NCBI GenBank assembly: GCA_044370475.1
Contig: JBILVK010000003.1
Span: forward strand, 1-64,000
Origin: B1 sp044370475
GTDB lineage: Bacteria > Bacteroidota > Bacteroidia > UKL13-3
Length of the DNA: 64,000 nucleotides
Reading direction: 5' to 3'
In this document: in pieces, positions 54,735 through 64,000 of the stretch
Numbering within the stretch: the first letter of the stretch is position 1
Layout: the number at the start of each line of letters is the position of its first letter
Made by a program: the position numbers and the translations under genes
Notes under the pieces: model-generated
Database searches by the model: none
The model's input: the letters and a program-made list of their open reading frames with translations, nothing else
What the model was told of the DNA's origin: nothing

Positions 54735-56111
54735 TTAAAAAATGTTTAAGATAGGTGCAGGATACAAGCCAAACACCAAGCTTAAAGCCAAACAAACCCA
54801 TATAACCAGCTTAAAATTGAATGGAATCACCAAATTTGCCTCATTTTGTGGTTTTCCATACATGGCAATAATTACCTTAAAATAATAGTAAACTCCTATC
54901 ATAGAGGCAAATATGGCCACCAAGGTGGTATAGAAAAAATTGCTATGTAAAGCTTCTGTAAAAATGTAATATTTACCCAAAAATCCAGCAAATGGAGGTA
55001 TCCCTGCTAAGCCCAACATCGCAATACTCATGCCTGCTGCTGCCATTGGATTTTTCTTTCCTAAGCCATTAAATGAGTCAATATCCTCCGATTTACTTGC
55101 CTGAAACATCGGTATTGCAATCGCAAATGCCGCAATCGTACTTAATGCATAGGCCAAAGAATAGTAAAATAAAGCCCCTGCTGGTTGATTTTTAGCACTC
55201 AATACAATCAACATCATATATCCAGCATGCGATATCCCAGAGTATGCCAAAAGTCGCTTAAAATTGGTCTGAGCCAATGCCATTAAGTTACCAACCGCCA
55301 ATGTTAATATGGCCGCCACATTTAAAATTAACTCTGCTTTGTCTGAGGTGTAAAAGAAAGTAACACTCATAAGCTTATAAAATGCCCCAAATGCTGCAAT
55401 CTTTACCAAAGTACTCATATAAGCTGTAACCAATGCTGGCGAACCTTCATATACATCTGGTGCCCAGAAATGAAAAGGTGCTGCAGATACTTTAAACAAC
55501 ATAGCAAAAACCACCAATACCATTCCTGTATAAAACAAAGGCGAAATGTTCTGTTGGTTCTGTATGGTATAATCAGCAATCTTAGCCAAATCAAATGATC
55601 CTGTGGCTCCAAAAATCAATGCTATTCCAAACAACAAAAAACAAGAAGCAAAACTTCCCATCAAGAAATATTTAAATCCGGCCTCGTTCGACCTAATATC
55701 AAATCGCTTGCTGCCTGCCATTACATATAAGGAAATAGACAAGGTCTCAATTCCTAAAAACAACATGGTTAAATTAGCATACGAAAACATCATCAATGCA
55801 CCCACCAAAATAAAGGTTAAGATGGTCATGTAATCACTGATGTGGTTCTGTTGGTTCTCATAGTAATCAGAACTCAATATAAATACCAACAGAGTAACAA
55901 ATATAGCTAGTCCGCTAAAGGCAACAGAAAAATTGTCTACCTTCAACATATTGTTAAAATACGACTGATTGAGGTTCCAATCATTCATATTCAAGCCAAA
56001 AATTACGGCCAATCCCAAAACCAATACTGGTATGATCAGCTTTCTTAGGTTCAAAATTTCTGCCAACATGCAGAAAAATCCTAACACAGATGTATATATA
56101 AGCGTATTCAC
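54735..56111 (-). CDS. nuoN: NADH-quinone oxidoreductase subunit N
   Basis: A 458-residue antiporter-like Complex I subunit with about 14 membrane segments. Motifs GIETLSISLYVMAGSKR, MLFKVSAAPFHFWAPDVYEG and YSGISHAGYMML contain the conserved glutamate and lysine residues of the proton channel. It is the last gene of the nuo operon, 10 bases after nuoM. Confidence 0.95.
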   Translation of the reverse strand: MNTLIYTSVLGFFCMLAEILNLRKLIIPVLVLGLAVIFGLNMNDWNLNQSYFNNMLKVDNFSVAFSGLAIFVTLLVFILSSDYYENQQNHISDYMTILTFILVGALMMFSYANLTMLFLGIETLSISLYVMAGSKRFDIRSNEAGFKYFLMGSFASCFLLFGIALIFGATGSFDLAKIADYTIQNQQNISPLFYTGMVLVVFAMLFKVSAAPFHFWAPDVYEGSPALVTAYMSTLVKIAAFGAFYKLMSVTFFYTSDKAELILNVAAILTLAVGNLMALAQTNFKRLLAYSGISHAGYMMLIVLSAKNQPAGALFYYSLAYALSTIAAFAIAIPMFQASKSEDIDSFNGLGKKNPMAAAGMSIAMLGLAGIPPFAGFLGKYYIFTEALHSNFFYTTLVAIFASMIGVYYYFKVIIAMYGKPQNEANLVIPFNFKLVIWVCLALSLVFGLYPAPILNIF

Positions 56112-56121
56112 TTTGGTTCTT

Positions 56122-57555
56122 TTATTTGATGATGGTTTTTAAAACAGGTTCTGTTAACTCAATAATTGGGTTAGGGAAAATACCCAAGGCAAAAATCAAA
56201 AGGCCTATGCTTACCAAGACCACTTTTTCATTCCACATTAAATCTGGAAACACCATATTCTCTTTAACTGCCTTTCCCAAGACTACCTTTTGGTACATTC
56301 TTAACATATAAACTGCTCCCAAAATAATGGTCAATCCGGCAAATGCTCCAAGCCAAGTATTGTATTCGTACACGCCAAACAACAACATAAACTCTCCCAC
56401 AAATCCACTGGTTAATGGCAAGGCAATTGATCCCAATACAATGATTAAGAACCATGCAGCAAAGCTCGGTGCAAGCAACCTAATGCCGCCCAAACCTTCT
56501 ACTTCTTCATGCTGTGTGCGGTTAAACACGATATCGGCACAGAAGAATAATCCCACCACCGTTAAGCCATGTGATACCATCTGAACCAAACTTCCTTGCA
56601 ATCCACTCATGTTTAAGGCAAATACACCTGCACTTATTAAACCCACGTGGGCAATAGATGAATAGGCCAATAACCTCTTCATATCCCTTTGCATAATAGC
56701 AATGATGCTGGCATAAACCACGCCTGCAACAGACAATGCAATTACCCAAGGCTGCCACTCTGCTACGCCAGCAGGCAATACAGGCAATAACCACCTAATT
56801 AAACTGTAAGTACCCATCTTCAACATAATACCAGATAACAACATCGTTCCCTGGGTTGGTGCAGAATGATAGGTATCTGGCTGCCAAGTATGAAATGGAA
56901 TAATTGGAATCTTAATGGCAAAAGCAATAAAGAACAACCAAAACAACCACGACTGATTGCAGCTGCATGCTGGATTTGCCACCAAGGATGCCCAATCTAA
57001 TGAGTTAGCCGGACTTCCATTATACAAGAACAAGAAGCCAAACAACATCAGCAAACTGCCCGCCAAGGTGTATATAAAGAACTTCAAGGTAACCTTAGCC
57101 CTATCTTCTCCGCCCCAATTAAAGGCAATAAAATAAATAGGAATTAAAGCCAACTCCCAAAAGATATAATAGATAAATCCATCAAAGGAAATAAACACCC
57201 CATTCAAGGCAAATTGCATAAACAACATCAAGCTGTAAAATACATGCATGCGGTTTGTTTCACGGTTGTAGCCACTTAACACAATTAATGGCAACAATAA
57301 ATTGGTGAGTAAAACCATTAACATACTCATGCCATCCATTGATAAATGAACGTTAATGAGCGGCTTGGCCGACCAATTCTGAAGGTAATCAAATGGCCCA
57401 GCACCTTCTGCTTTAAACACAGTGTAGGCAAATACAGTGAAACCAAATTGTACCAAGGTGAACACCAAGGCCAGGTTTCTGCTCATGGCTCCTCTGCTAA
57501 ATAATAGCAATATAGAAGCGATTAGCGGTATGGATAAAAGAGTTAAGCTAAGCAT
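56122..57555 (-). CDS. nuoM: NADH-quinone oxidoreductase subunit M
   Basis: A 477-residue antiporter-like subunit from MLSLTLLSIPLIA. A longer frame from 57678 would overlap nuoL and add 41 odd residues. It has IFWELALIPIYFI, IKIPIIPFHTWQPDTYHSAPT and LLAYSSIAHVGLIS, with conserved Glu and Lys. It begins 2 bases after the nuoL stop. Confidence 0.95.
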   Translation of the reverse strand: MLSLTLLSIPLIASILLLFSRGAMSRNLALVFTLVQFGFTVFAYTVFKAEGAGPFDYLQNWSAKPLINVHLSMDGMSMLMVLLTNLLLPLIVLSGYNRETNRMHVFYSLMLFMQFALNGVFISFDGFIYYIFWELALIPIYFIAFNWGGEDRAKVTLKFFIYTLAGSLLMLFGFLFLYNGSPANSLDWASLVANPACSCNQSWLFWLFFIAFAIKIPIIPFHTWQPDTYHSAPTQGTMLLSGIMLKMGTYSLIRWLLPVLPAGVAEWQPWVIALSVAGVVYASIIAIMQRDMKRLLAYSSIAHVGLISAGVFALNMSGLQGSLVQMVSHGLTVVGLFFCADIVFNRTQHEEVEGLGGIRLLAPSFAAWFLIIVLGSIALPLTSGFVGEFMLLFGVYEYNTWLGAFAGLTIILGAVYMLRMYQKVVLGKAVKENMVFPDLMWNEKVVLVSIGLLIFALGIFPNPIIELTEPVLKTIIK

Positions 57556-57557
57556 TT

Positions 57558-59486
57558 TTAGTACACCAATTGAATAAACATTAATACCATCATTCCAATA
57601 ACCATTGCAAATATATAAACCCCTGTATTTCCGGTCTGAACCAAACGTATGGTTCTGCCAGTAAATCCAACGATCCATGCTGTTGCCATTACTACTAAAT
57701 CAATAACCAATTTGTCTATCACAACAAATAAAACATCACTCAAAATGGTTAATGGACGAACAACAATTCTATCATAAAACTCATCAACATAAAACTTATT
57801 AGCAGCCCATTTGGCCAAACCAGTAGTTTCTGCATCTGCCTCAGGCATGGTTTTGTTTTTAATATACATCACATATGCAATTCCAAAACTCACCGCTGCT
57901 AATCCCAAAGCCAATGCCATCAACATAATCTCTGTTCCATGATCCATATGATGGGCCTCTCCCAAATAAGCTTTCGAGCCTTCAAATACAGGAGCCAAAT
58001 ACGTTCCGAACCAATGCGTTTGCGCCATTACAGCCGGCATACCCCAAAATCCTGCAATGGTAGAAAACACCGCCAAAATACTCAATGGCAAAGTCATGGT
58101 CCACGGCGATTCATGCAAATGGTGCTTCTGTTCTTCGGTACCTCTAAAAGAATTTTGAAAGGTTAAGAACATTACCCTAAACATATAGAAGGCTGTCAAC
58201 ATAGAACTCACACTCACCAATACCCACACCAATTTGTGGTTGCTAAATGCGGCTGCCAAAATCTCATCTTTAGAGAAGAAACCGGCAAATGGAAATATTC
58301 CAGAAATAGCTAAAGTGGCAATCAAGAAAGTATAGAAGGTAATCTTAATATATTTAGCCAAACCTCCCATGTTTCTGATGTCTTGCTCTCCGCCCATGGC
58401 ATGTATTACACTACCTGCGCCTAAGAACAATAAAGCTTTAAAGAATGCATGGGTAACCACATGAAACATGCCGCTCGAAAATGCACCTAATCCCAAAGCC
58501 ACAAACATTAATCCCAATTGAGATACCGTAGAGTATGCCAATACTTTCTTGATATCATTTTGTTTCATGCCAATAAAGGCTGCAAACAAGGAGGTAGCAA
58601 CACCCACCCACATCACCACTTCCATGGTAAAGGGTGCCATCGCATATAAAATATTAGAACGAGCAATCATATAGATACCTGCGGTAACCATGGTTGCAGC
58701 GTGTATCAAGGCTGATACTGGAGTTGGACCCGCCATAGCATCTGGCAACCAAGTGTACAATGGAATTTGTGCACTCTTACCCATAGCTCCTACAAACAAT
58801 AACAAGGTAATGGTAACCAATAATGTGCTACCCACTTCTAGGCCTTGAGCTCCTGCATTTACCGTGGCAAAATCTAATCCGCCAAAATAAAATAGCATGA
58901 AAAACATTCCTACCAAAAAGCCCAAATCACCAATTCGGTTCATCACAAATGCCTTTTTAGCGGCATCGTTATAGGCATCATTTTTGAACCAAAAACCAAT
59001 TAATAAATAAGAGCATAAGCCTACGCCTTCCCAACCAATAAACATTACCATGTAGCTATTACCTAATACCAATAACAACATGAAAAATATAAATAGGTTC
59101 AGATAGGAAAAGAATCTTGCAAAGCCTTCATCGTGGTGCATGTAACCAATAGAATATAGGTGTATCAAGAATCCTATACCCGTTACCACCAATAACATAA
59201 TCAAAGATAGGTGGTCAATTAAAAAACCAAACGATAAGGTAATATTGCCAAATTTAATCCAATCGAAAAGCGTGAAATTTAAGTCTGCATTGGCAGGCAA
59301 ATTCATAAATAAATAGGTAGATAAAAGGAATGAAATCAATATCATTCCACTGGCTAACCAGCCTGCTGCATGCTTGAGTGTTTTACCAAATAATGCAGTC
59401 AATAAAAACCCCAGCAACGGAAATAAAGGTATTAACGAAGCAGGTGTAATTAATTTTGTGAGTTCTAAAAAGTTGTCCATGTTCAT
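57558..59486 (-). CDS. nuoL: NADH-quinone oxidoreductase subunit L
   Basis: A 642-residue antiporter-like subunit (usual length). It contains IGWEGVGLCSYLLIGFWF, KSAQIPLYTWLPDAMAGPTPVSAL and VLAYSTVSQLGLMFVA, and the long lateral helix near the end. The start could be ATG at 59486 or two codons later at 59480. A copy of the iterated motif at 57633 codes RLVQTGN in the C-terminal region. Confidence 0.95.
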   Translation of the reverse strand: MNMDNFLELTKLITPASLIPLFPLLGFLLTALFGKTLKHAAGWLASGMILISFLLSTYLFMNLPANADLNFTLFDWIKFGNITLSFGFLIDHLSLIMLLVVTGIGFLIHLYSIGYMHHDEGFARFFSYLNLFIFFMLLLVLGNSYMVMFIGWEGVGLCSYLLIGFWFKNDAYNDAAKKAFVMNRIGDLGFLVGMFFMLFYFGGLDFATVNAGAQGLEVGSTLLVTITLLLFVGAMGKSAQIPLYTWLPDAMAGPTPVSALIHAATMVTAGIYMIARSNILYAMAPFTMEVVMWVGVATSLFAAFIGMKQNDIKKVLAYSTVSQLGLMFVALGLGAFSSGMFHVVTHAFFKALLFLGAGSVIHAMGGEQDIRNMGGLAKYIKITFYTFLIATLAISGIFPFAGFFSKDEILAAAFSNHKLVWVLVSVSSMLTAFYMFRVMFLTFQNSFRGTEEQKHHLHESPWTMTLPLSILAVFSTIAGFWGMPAVMAQTHWFGTYLAPVFEGSKAYLGEAHHMDHGTEIMLMALALGLAAVSFGIAYVMYIKNKTMPEADAETTGLAKWAANKFYVDEFYDRIVVRPLTILSDVLFVVIDKLVIDLVVMATAWIVGFTGRTIRLVQTGNTGVYIFAMVIGMMVLMFIQLVY

Positions 59487-59499
59487 TTGTTCAATGCTC

Positions 59500-59823
59500 C
59501 TACCATTTCAATTTACTTAGAATGTCGATATCGGTAGTGGCCATGTTTCGGTAAATGCTTACCAATAATGCCAAGCCTACCGCAACTTCTGCTGCTGCTA
59601 CCACCATGATAAAAAATACAAAAACCTGTCCCTCGGTATTTCCTGCGTATGCAGAAAAACTAACCAATAATAGGTTTACAGAATTTAACATCAATTCTAC
59701 ACACATAAGAATGATTAAGGCATTTCTACGCATTAATACACCCATTACACCAATAGAAAATAAAATGGTGCTCAATACCAAATACCAATTTTGTGGATGA
59801 GCTTGTAATAATTGCTGTTCCAT
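59500..59823 (-). CDS. nuoK: NADH-quinone oxidoreductase subunit K
   Basis: A 107-residue three-helix Complex I subunit with the membrane glutamates in LIMCVELMLNSVNLLLV and VVAAAEVAVGLALLV. It overlaps nuoJ by one base and lies 13 bases before nuoL. Confidence 0.95.
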   Translation of the reverse strand: MEQQLLQAHPQNWYLVLSTILFSIGVMGVLMRRNALIILMCVELMLNSVNLLLVSFSAYAGNTEGQVFVFFIMVVAAAEVAVGLALLVSIYRNMATTDIDILSKLKW

Positions 59824-60323
59824 TAATTAACCTCCTTTTTTGCTAATACCACTGCACCTACCATCGCTCCTAAAAATAATACTGCTGTCATCTCAAATGG
59901 CAACAAGAAATCGGTAAACAATTTCATGCCCACTTTTTGCACAAACCCAACATCCGAAGCCATTGGAGCTGCGTATGGTCCTAATTCTGTTGACCTCATA
60001 GCTGCCAATAAAACCAAGAGCATCATGCCGCCTGTTACAATAGCGGCACCCTTAAATAACATTGATTTATGAGGCTCCGATTCTTTGTTTAAATTCAATA
60101 GCATCACTGTAAATAACATCAAAACCATAATGGCTCCTGCATACACAATGATATGTACCACTGCCAAAAATTGCGCATTCAACATCACATAATGGCCGGC
60201 AATGGAAAAAAAGCAAACAATCAACCACAGCACGCTGTAAATTGGATTCTTTGAAAACACCACAAACAGGGCACTCAATATAGAGAGCGCTGCAAGCATA
60301 AAAAATATTAACTGACTACTCAT
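59823..60323 (-). CDS. nuoJ: NADH-quinone oxidoreductase subunit J
   Basis: A 166-residue Complex I membrane subunit with about five helices, including AVVHIIVYAGAIMVLMLFTVML. It is 33 bases after nuoI and shares one base with nuoK. Confidence 0.93.
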   Translation of the reverse strand: MSSQLIFFMLAALSILSALFVVFSKNPIYSVLWLIVCFFSIAGHYVMLNAQFLAVVHIIVYAGAIMVLMLFTVMLLNLNKESEPHKSMLFKGAAIVTGGMMLLVLLAAMRSTELGPYAAPMASDVGFVQKVGMKLFTDFLLPFEMTAVLFLGAMVGAVVLAKKEVN

Positions 60324-60356
60324 CGCTTTTGTCTTTAGTTAGCTTCTGTTAAAAGC

Positions 60357-60890
60357 TTAAATGGTATAATCCTTTTTCCTTTTGTTTATATCTATACGTT
60401 GGTCAACCTTCTCCACCAACATATCTTTTCCAAACACAAATTCTCCGCGGGAGAACTCAGAAGGAACAATTCTATCGGTAAGGTAAATGGCATCTTTTGG
60501 ACAAGCTTCTTCGCACAATCCACAGAAAATGCAACGCAACATGTTAATTTCATATTTGGCTGCATACTTCTCTTCGCGGTACAAATGCTCCTCCCCTTTC
60601 TTGCGCTCAGCTGCATCCATAGTAATGGCTTCGGCCGGACAAGATACTGCGCATAATCCGCAGGCGGTACAATTTTCCCTTCCTTGCTCATCGCGCTTCA
60701 ATACATGCATACCACGGTATACAGGCGCAAACTCGCGGGTTACTTCAGGATATTTTAAAGTAGCCTTTTTCTTAAACAAATGCTTTATTGTAATTCTAAG
60801 TCCGCCCAAAATTGCAGGCAAGTATAACTTTTCTGCAAAGGTCATCTCTGGCTTAGAAACTACTTTAGATCTATTGGTTAATTGTGTCAT
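60357..60890 (-). CDS. nuoI: NADH-quinone oxidoreductase subunit I
   Basis: A 177-residue ferredoxin-like subunit with two [4Fe-4S] motifs, CTACGLCAVSCP and CIFCGLCEEACP, that pass electrons to quinone. It is 19 bases after nuoH. Confidence 0.96.
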   Translation of the reverse strand: MTQLTNRSKVVSKPEMTFAEKLYLPAILGGLRITIKHLFKKKATLKYPEVTREFAPVYRGMHVLKRDEQGRENCTACGLCAVSCPAEAITMDAAERKKGEEHLYREEKYAAKYEINMLRCIFCGLCEEACPKDAIYLTDRIVPSEFSRGEFVFGKDMLVEKVDQRIDINKRKKDYTI

Positions 60891-60909
60891 TACTGCTTAG
60901 TCCTAATTA

Positions 60910-61941
60910 TTAATTTCCAAAAAAAGTTAAAATCGCACCGGTTACCAAAACATTGATAATGGCCAATGGCATTAATACTTGCCATCCCAAGCGCATCAAT
61001 TGGTCGTAACGGAATCTCGGGATCGTCCAACGCACCCACATAAAGAAGAATATAAAGAAGAATATTTTAGAGAATAAAACGCCTACACTTATTAAGCTCA
61101 CCAAATTTCCAGGTAAGATAGTTCCCAAATACTCTAATCCAGGGAAGTTATATCCACCTAAGAACAAGCAAGAAATAATAGCAGAAGAAATAAACATATT
61201 GATGTACTCACCAAACAAATACAAACCAAGCTTCATGGAAGAATACTCGGTATGAAAACCACCAATTAGTTCCGACTCAGATTCAGGTAAATCAAAAGGA
61301 GTACGGTTGGCTTCGGCAAAAGAACAAACCAAGAAAATAATAAAAGCAACAGGCTGGTAGAACATATTCCAATTCAATCCTTTTTGTCCCTCTACAATGG
61401 CATTTAAGCTTAAAGAACCATCTGTCATAAGCAATACCGCCACTACACTCATACCCATGGCCAATTCATAAGAAATCATCTGACTGCTGGCACGAATGGC
61501 ACCCAATAAAGCGTATTTGTTATTAGACGACCAGCCACCAATCATAATGCCATAAACGCCCAAAGAAAGCACGCCCATCACATACAAGATACCAATATTT
61601 ACATCGGCAATTTGCAATACATAGGTAACACCTCCAAACTCCATTGGCATTCCCCAAGGAATAACTGCAGAAGTCATTAAGGCTGTCACCATAAACATAC
61701 TTGGTGCCAGAATAAACAACAATTTATCAGAAACATTCGGAATAATTTCTTCCTTTAAGAACATCTTGGTTCCATCTGCAATAGGCTGCAACAAACCAAA
61801 AGGACCCGCTCTATCTGGACCAATACGGTCTTGTAAGAAGGCGGCTACTTTACGCTCTGCGTAGGTGCTATAGGCTGCAATACCCAAACTAGCCACAAAC
61901 ACAAAAAGCACTAATATGGCTTTAAATATAAGTATACTCAT
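60910..61941 (-). CDS. nuoH: NADH-quinone oxidoreductase subunit H
   Basis: A 343-residue membrane subunit that forms the quinone entry site. Family motifs include TYAERKVAAFLQDRIGPDRAG and FAEANRTPFDLPESESELIGG. It overlaps nuoG by 4 bases. Confidence 0.96.
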   Translation of the reverse strand: MSILIFKAILVLFVFVASLGIAAYSTYAERKVAAFLQDRIGPDRAGPFGLLQPIADGTKMFLKEEIIPNVSDKLLFILAPSMFMVTALMTSAVIPWGMPMEFGGVTYVLQIADVNIGILYVMGVLSLGVYGIMIGGWSSNNKYALLGAIRASSQMISYELAMGMSVVAVLLMTDGSLSLNAIVEGQKGLNWNMFYQPVAFIIFLVCSFAEANRTPFDLPESESELIGGFHTEYSSMKLGLYLFGEYINMFISSAIISCLFLGGYNFPGLEYLGTILPGNLVSLISVGVLFSKIFFFIFFFMWVRWTIPRFRYDQLMRLGWQVLMPLAIINVLVTGAILTFFGN

Positions 61942-62921
61942 GATTGCTCTCCTTTTTCAATTGCCATAGGTTTTACATCGTTCAATTTAAACTCATTTGG
62001 CTTTTTAAATACCTCGTAATGGTTAGCAGATATAACAGAATGCCTGTGAACAGGTGTAGGCGCTTCTATGGTCCAATCTGCAGTTTTTTTCTTGTCGAAC
62101 CTACATGTATTACAAATAAATTCTTCAACCTCACCCCACTGATCTTTTCTACCCGTAACACGCAATACCTCCTCACCTTTATACCACAAGTTTACCTTGC
62201 CGCTGCACTTCTCACAATCTCTATGGGCCGTCATAGGTTTGGTAAACCAAACCCTGCTCTTAAACCTAAAAGTCTTATCGGTTAAGGCACCAACTGGACA
62301 AACATCAATTACATTACCAGAGAAATCATTGTCAACTGCCTGCTCTACATAGGTAGAGATTTCAGAATGATCGCCACGGTTAATTACACCATGCACCCTG
62401 CCATCAGTAATTTGATTGGCTACTTTTACACAGCGGTAGCAAAGGATGCAACGCGTCATGTGTAATTGAATTTTATCGCCAATGTTTATTTTATCAAAAG
62501 TTCTGCGTTCAAAATCTGTGCGAGTTTTGCTTGAGCCGTGCTCATAAGATAAATCTTGCAAATGGCATTCGCCTGCTTGATCGCAAATAGGGCAATCTAA
62601 TGGATGGTTCAAAAGCAAAAATTCAACCACACCTTTTCTTGCCTCAGTAACTTTGGCCGAGGTGTTGTTTCCAACTTCCATTCCATCCATTACATTGGTT
62701 CGGCAAGAAGCCACCAACTTTGGCATTGGACGCGGATCTTTCTCGGAGCCTTTGGTTACCTCAACCAAACAAGTGCGGCAATAACCACCGCTGGTTTTTA
62801 GCTTGCTGTAATAGCACATGGTTGGGGGAGCTACCTCCGGACCAATCATTCTTGCTGCTTGAAGAATTGTGGTGCCATCTGGTACCTCAATTGTTCTGCC
62901 GTCTATCGTTACTTTTGCCAT
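61938..62921 (-). CDS. nuoG: NADH-quinone oxidoreductase subunit G, short form
   Basis: A 327-residue subunit with the N-terminal [2Fe-2S] ferredoxin (MCYYSKLKTSGGYCRTCLVEV), the His/Cys [4Fe-4S] site (CPICDQAGECHLQDL) and a further cluster site CILCYRCVKV. It lacks the large molybdopterin-oxidoreductase-like C-terminal domain of the 700-900-residue NuoG. Short NuoG is usual in Bacteroidota, so this is not read as a truncation. It is preceded by a toxin-antitoxin pair instead of directly by nuoF. Confidence 0.92.
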   Translation of the reverse strand: MAKVTIDGRTIEVPDGTTILQAARMIGPEVAPPTMCYYSKLKTSGGYCRTCLVEVTKGSEKDPRPMPKLVASCRTNVMDGMEVGNNTSAKVTEARKGVVEFLLLNHPLDCPICDQAGECHLQDLSYEHGSSKTRTDFERRTFDKINIGDKIQLHMTRCILCYRCVKVANQITDGRVHGVINRGDHSEISTYVEQAVDNDFSGNVIDVCPVGALTDKTFRFKSRVWFTKPMTAHRDCEKCSGKVNLWYKGEEVLRVTGRKDQWGEVEEFICNTCRFDKKKTADWTIEAPTPVHRHSVISANHYEVFKKPNEFKLNDVKPMAIEKGEQS

Positions 62922-62991
62922 ATCATATTATTCCTCTTTGTCGAAAAATTCTTTTATTTTTAATCAAATCTTTTATAATCACATTGAAGCG

Positions 62992-63333
62992 CTACTCAAA
63001 CTTTGATATCTCCGATTTAATCTCTAAAATCAATACATCCAAATGATTATACACAACACCCCAAATAATTTCATAATTTGTATTTGAGTAATCATGTACT
63101 ATCCTATTTCTTAATCCAATTATTTGCCTTTTTGCAGAAATGTTTAATGTATAATTCTCCTTTTCTATTTTAATTAATGCCTCAGCAATAATCTCCAACT
63201 CCTTTTCTACAGCCCTCAAAACTATTTTCCTGGCAATAAAATCATTATACATTTTTATTCCTGAAGTATACTCTTTAATAGACAGTGCTGATTCGAGCAT
63301 ATCTGCAAGTAAAACGGCTACTTTAGGCTTCAT
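62992..63333 (-). CDS. hepT: HepT-like RNase toxin (DUF86)
   Basis: A 113-residue HEPN-type protein. The R-X4-H-X-Y motif is RNRIVHDY (R75, H80, Y82), the RNase active site and the tyrosine that MntA AMPylates in studied systems. The protein is all helical. The start overlaps the MntA stop by 11 bases, as in known HepT/MntA pairs. It is followed after 70 bases by nuoG. The pair is more AT-rich than the nuo genes around it. Confidence 0.88.
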   Translation of the reverse strand: MKPKVAVLLADMLESALSIKEYTSGIKMYNDFIARKIVLRAVEKELEIIAEALIKIEKENYTLNISAKRQIIGLRNRIVHDYSNTNYEIIWGVVYNHLDVLILEIKSEISKFE

Positions 63334-63631
63334 AAATTAGCTTTTTTGTCTCCTCTATATTCTCGTTTAAAAATTTATTAGTTATCACTTTTTTAACCAT
63401 CAAATCAACTTTCCTATTTAAAAGCAATTCAAGGTTATCTGCTAAATCAAAATAAAGGTCGGCATAAGATTCAACTGGAATATTTTCATTGAATTTAACA
63501 ATTAAATCTACGTCGCTTTCTTTATTAAACTTATTTGAATCAACCACACTTCCAAAAGCAAATAGCTCTTTTACATGATGCTGTTGGCATATGTTTGAGA
63601 TTTCCTTTTTATGTTGATTGATAAAATTCAT
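63323..63631 (-). CDS. mntA: MntA-like nucleotidyltransferase antitoxin
   Basis: A 102-residue minimal nucleotidyltransferase. FAFGSVVDSNKFNKESDVDL carries the GS motif (G27-S28) and the two catalytic aspartates D40 and D42. In studied pairs MntA polyAMPylates the HepT tyrosine and blocks its RNase activity. It starts 6 bases after the nuoF stop, so it is read from the nuo operon. Confidence 0.88.
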   Translation of the reverse strand: MNFINQHKKEISNICQQHHVKELFAFGSVVDSNKFNKESDVDLIVKFNENIPVESYADLYFDLADNLELLLNRKVDLMVKKVITNKFLNENIEETKKLIYEA

Positions 63632-63637
63632 TTGCTA

Positions 63638-64000
63638 CTAATTGGCAGGTGTTACTTGATAAACGTTATCGTAATGTCTTACTTTTTTAACGTTGTTTGG
63701 ATTACTTACGTAGGCTTCAAACTCTGGGCGGAAGTGGCGTATAGCACTAGCCACAGGCCATGCAGCTGCATCACCTAGTGGACAAATGGTATTGCCTTCA
63801 ATTTTTGCTTGAATCTCCCACAACAAATCAATGTCTTCCATAGTGCCATGTCCGTCCATCATCTTGTGCAACAATTTCTCCATCCATGCTGTTCCTTCAC
63901 GGCAAGGCGAACATTGTCCGCAGCTTTCATGGTGGTAAAAACGGGCAAAAGTGAATAGATTTTCTACAATGCTGGTAGTCTCATCCATCACAATAAATCC
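63638..64000 (-). CDS. nuoF: NADH-quinone oxidoreductase subunit F, C-terminal part, cut by window edge
   Basis: About 120 residues of the NuoF C-terminus, the NADH-oxidising subunit. SCGQCSPCREGT and the later CPLGDAAAWP carry the [4Fe-4S] cluster cysteines, and the chain continues in frame beyond base 64000 (GFIV before MDETTS). It is followed directly by the toxin-antitoxin pair. Confidence 0.95.
   Translation of the reverse strand, partial: GFIVMDETTSIVENLFTFARFYHHESCGQCSPCREGTAWMEKLLHKMMDGHGTMEDIDLLWEIQAKIEGNTICPLGDAAAWPVASAIRHFRPEFEAYVSNPNNVKKVRHYDNVYQVTPAN

Noticed and set aside
61938..62921. nuoG as a truncated pseudogene
   Set aside because: Cluster motifs are intact, the stop overlaps nuoH cleanly, and a short form is usual in Bacteroidota.

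Overview
The window is a stretch of chromosome from a Bacteroidota bacterium. This rests on PorX and at least five proteins carrying type IX secretion (T9SS) C-terminal sorting domains, an ExbB-ExbD-ExbD-TonB cluster, a short NuoG, an LpxD/LpxC lipid A block, and TAnnTTTG-type -7 promoter boxes. It is moderately AT-rich. No tRNA, rRNA, CRISPR array, insertion sequence or phage gene was seen. The species cannot be named from the sequence alone.

Layout. 0-2.9 kb: envelope block on the minus strand (HD hydrolase, lpxD, start of lpxC). 2.9-7.6 kb: porX and a GH92 mannosidase on the plus strand. 7.7-11.1 kb: a compact light/DNA-repair operon (TIGR03643 protein, photolyase, a 49-residue DUF2256 zinc protein, a second photolyase-like protein) with overlapping genes. 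11.4-17.1 kb: a giant duplicated beta-helix surface protein. 17.1-20.6 kb: small metabolic and hypothetical genes, repeat blocks and a secreted TonB-domain protein. 20.7-25.7 kb: a PKD-repeat protein. 25.7-30.6 kb: a T9SS surface protein bracketed by palindrome-rich direct repeats, with a (TAAA)16 microsatellite upstream. 30.7-36.9 kb: apparent operon of a secreted TonB-domain protein, mpl and a propeller-like surface protein. 37.1-40.6 kb: MarR-like regulator divergent from two T9SS proteins, with a clear promoter/operator region. 41.0-48.7 kb: housekeeping genes (valS, rplS, trmD) embedded in several repeat families, one of which has entered the valS coding frame. 48.8-54.6 kb: TPR, PstS-like, TonB, ExbD, ExbD and ExbB genes. 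54.7-64 kb: Complex I genes nuoN back to nuoF, interrupted by a HepT/MntA toxin-antitoxin pair between nuoF and nuoG.

How it works together: Complex I builds the proton gradient, ExbB/ExbD/TonB carry it to the outer membrane, PorX is a T9SS regulator, and the large T9SS proteins are its likely cargo.

The least explained signal is a short near-palindrome, core GGTYYGAACC (usual form TTCGGTCTGAACCAA). It occurs 19 times in both orientations, inside genes in several reading frames and between genes. That argues for a role at the DNA level, such as a HIP1-like or uptake-like iterated motif. Second is the toxin-antitoxin pair wired into the respiratory operon. All coordinates and motif counts were made by eye.
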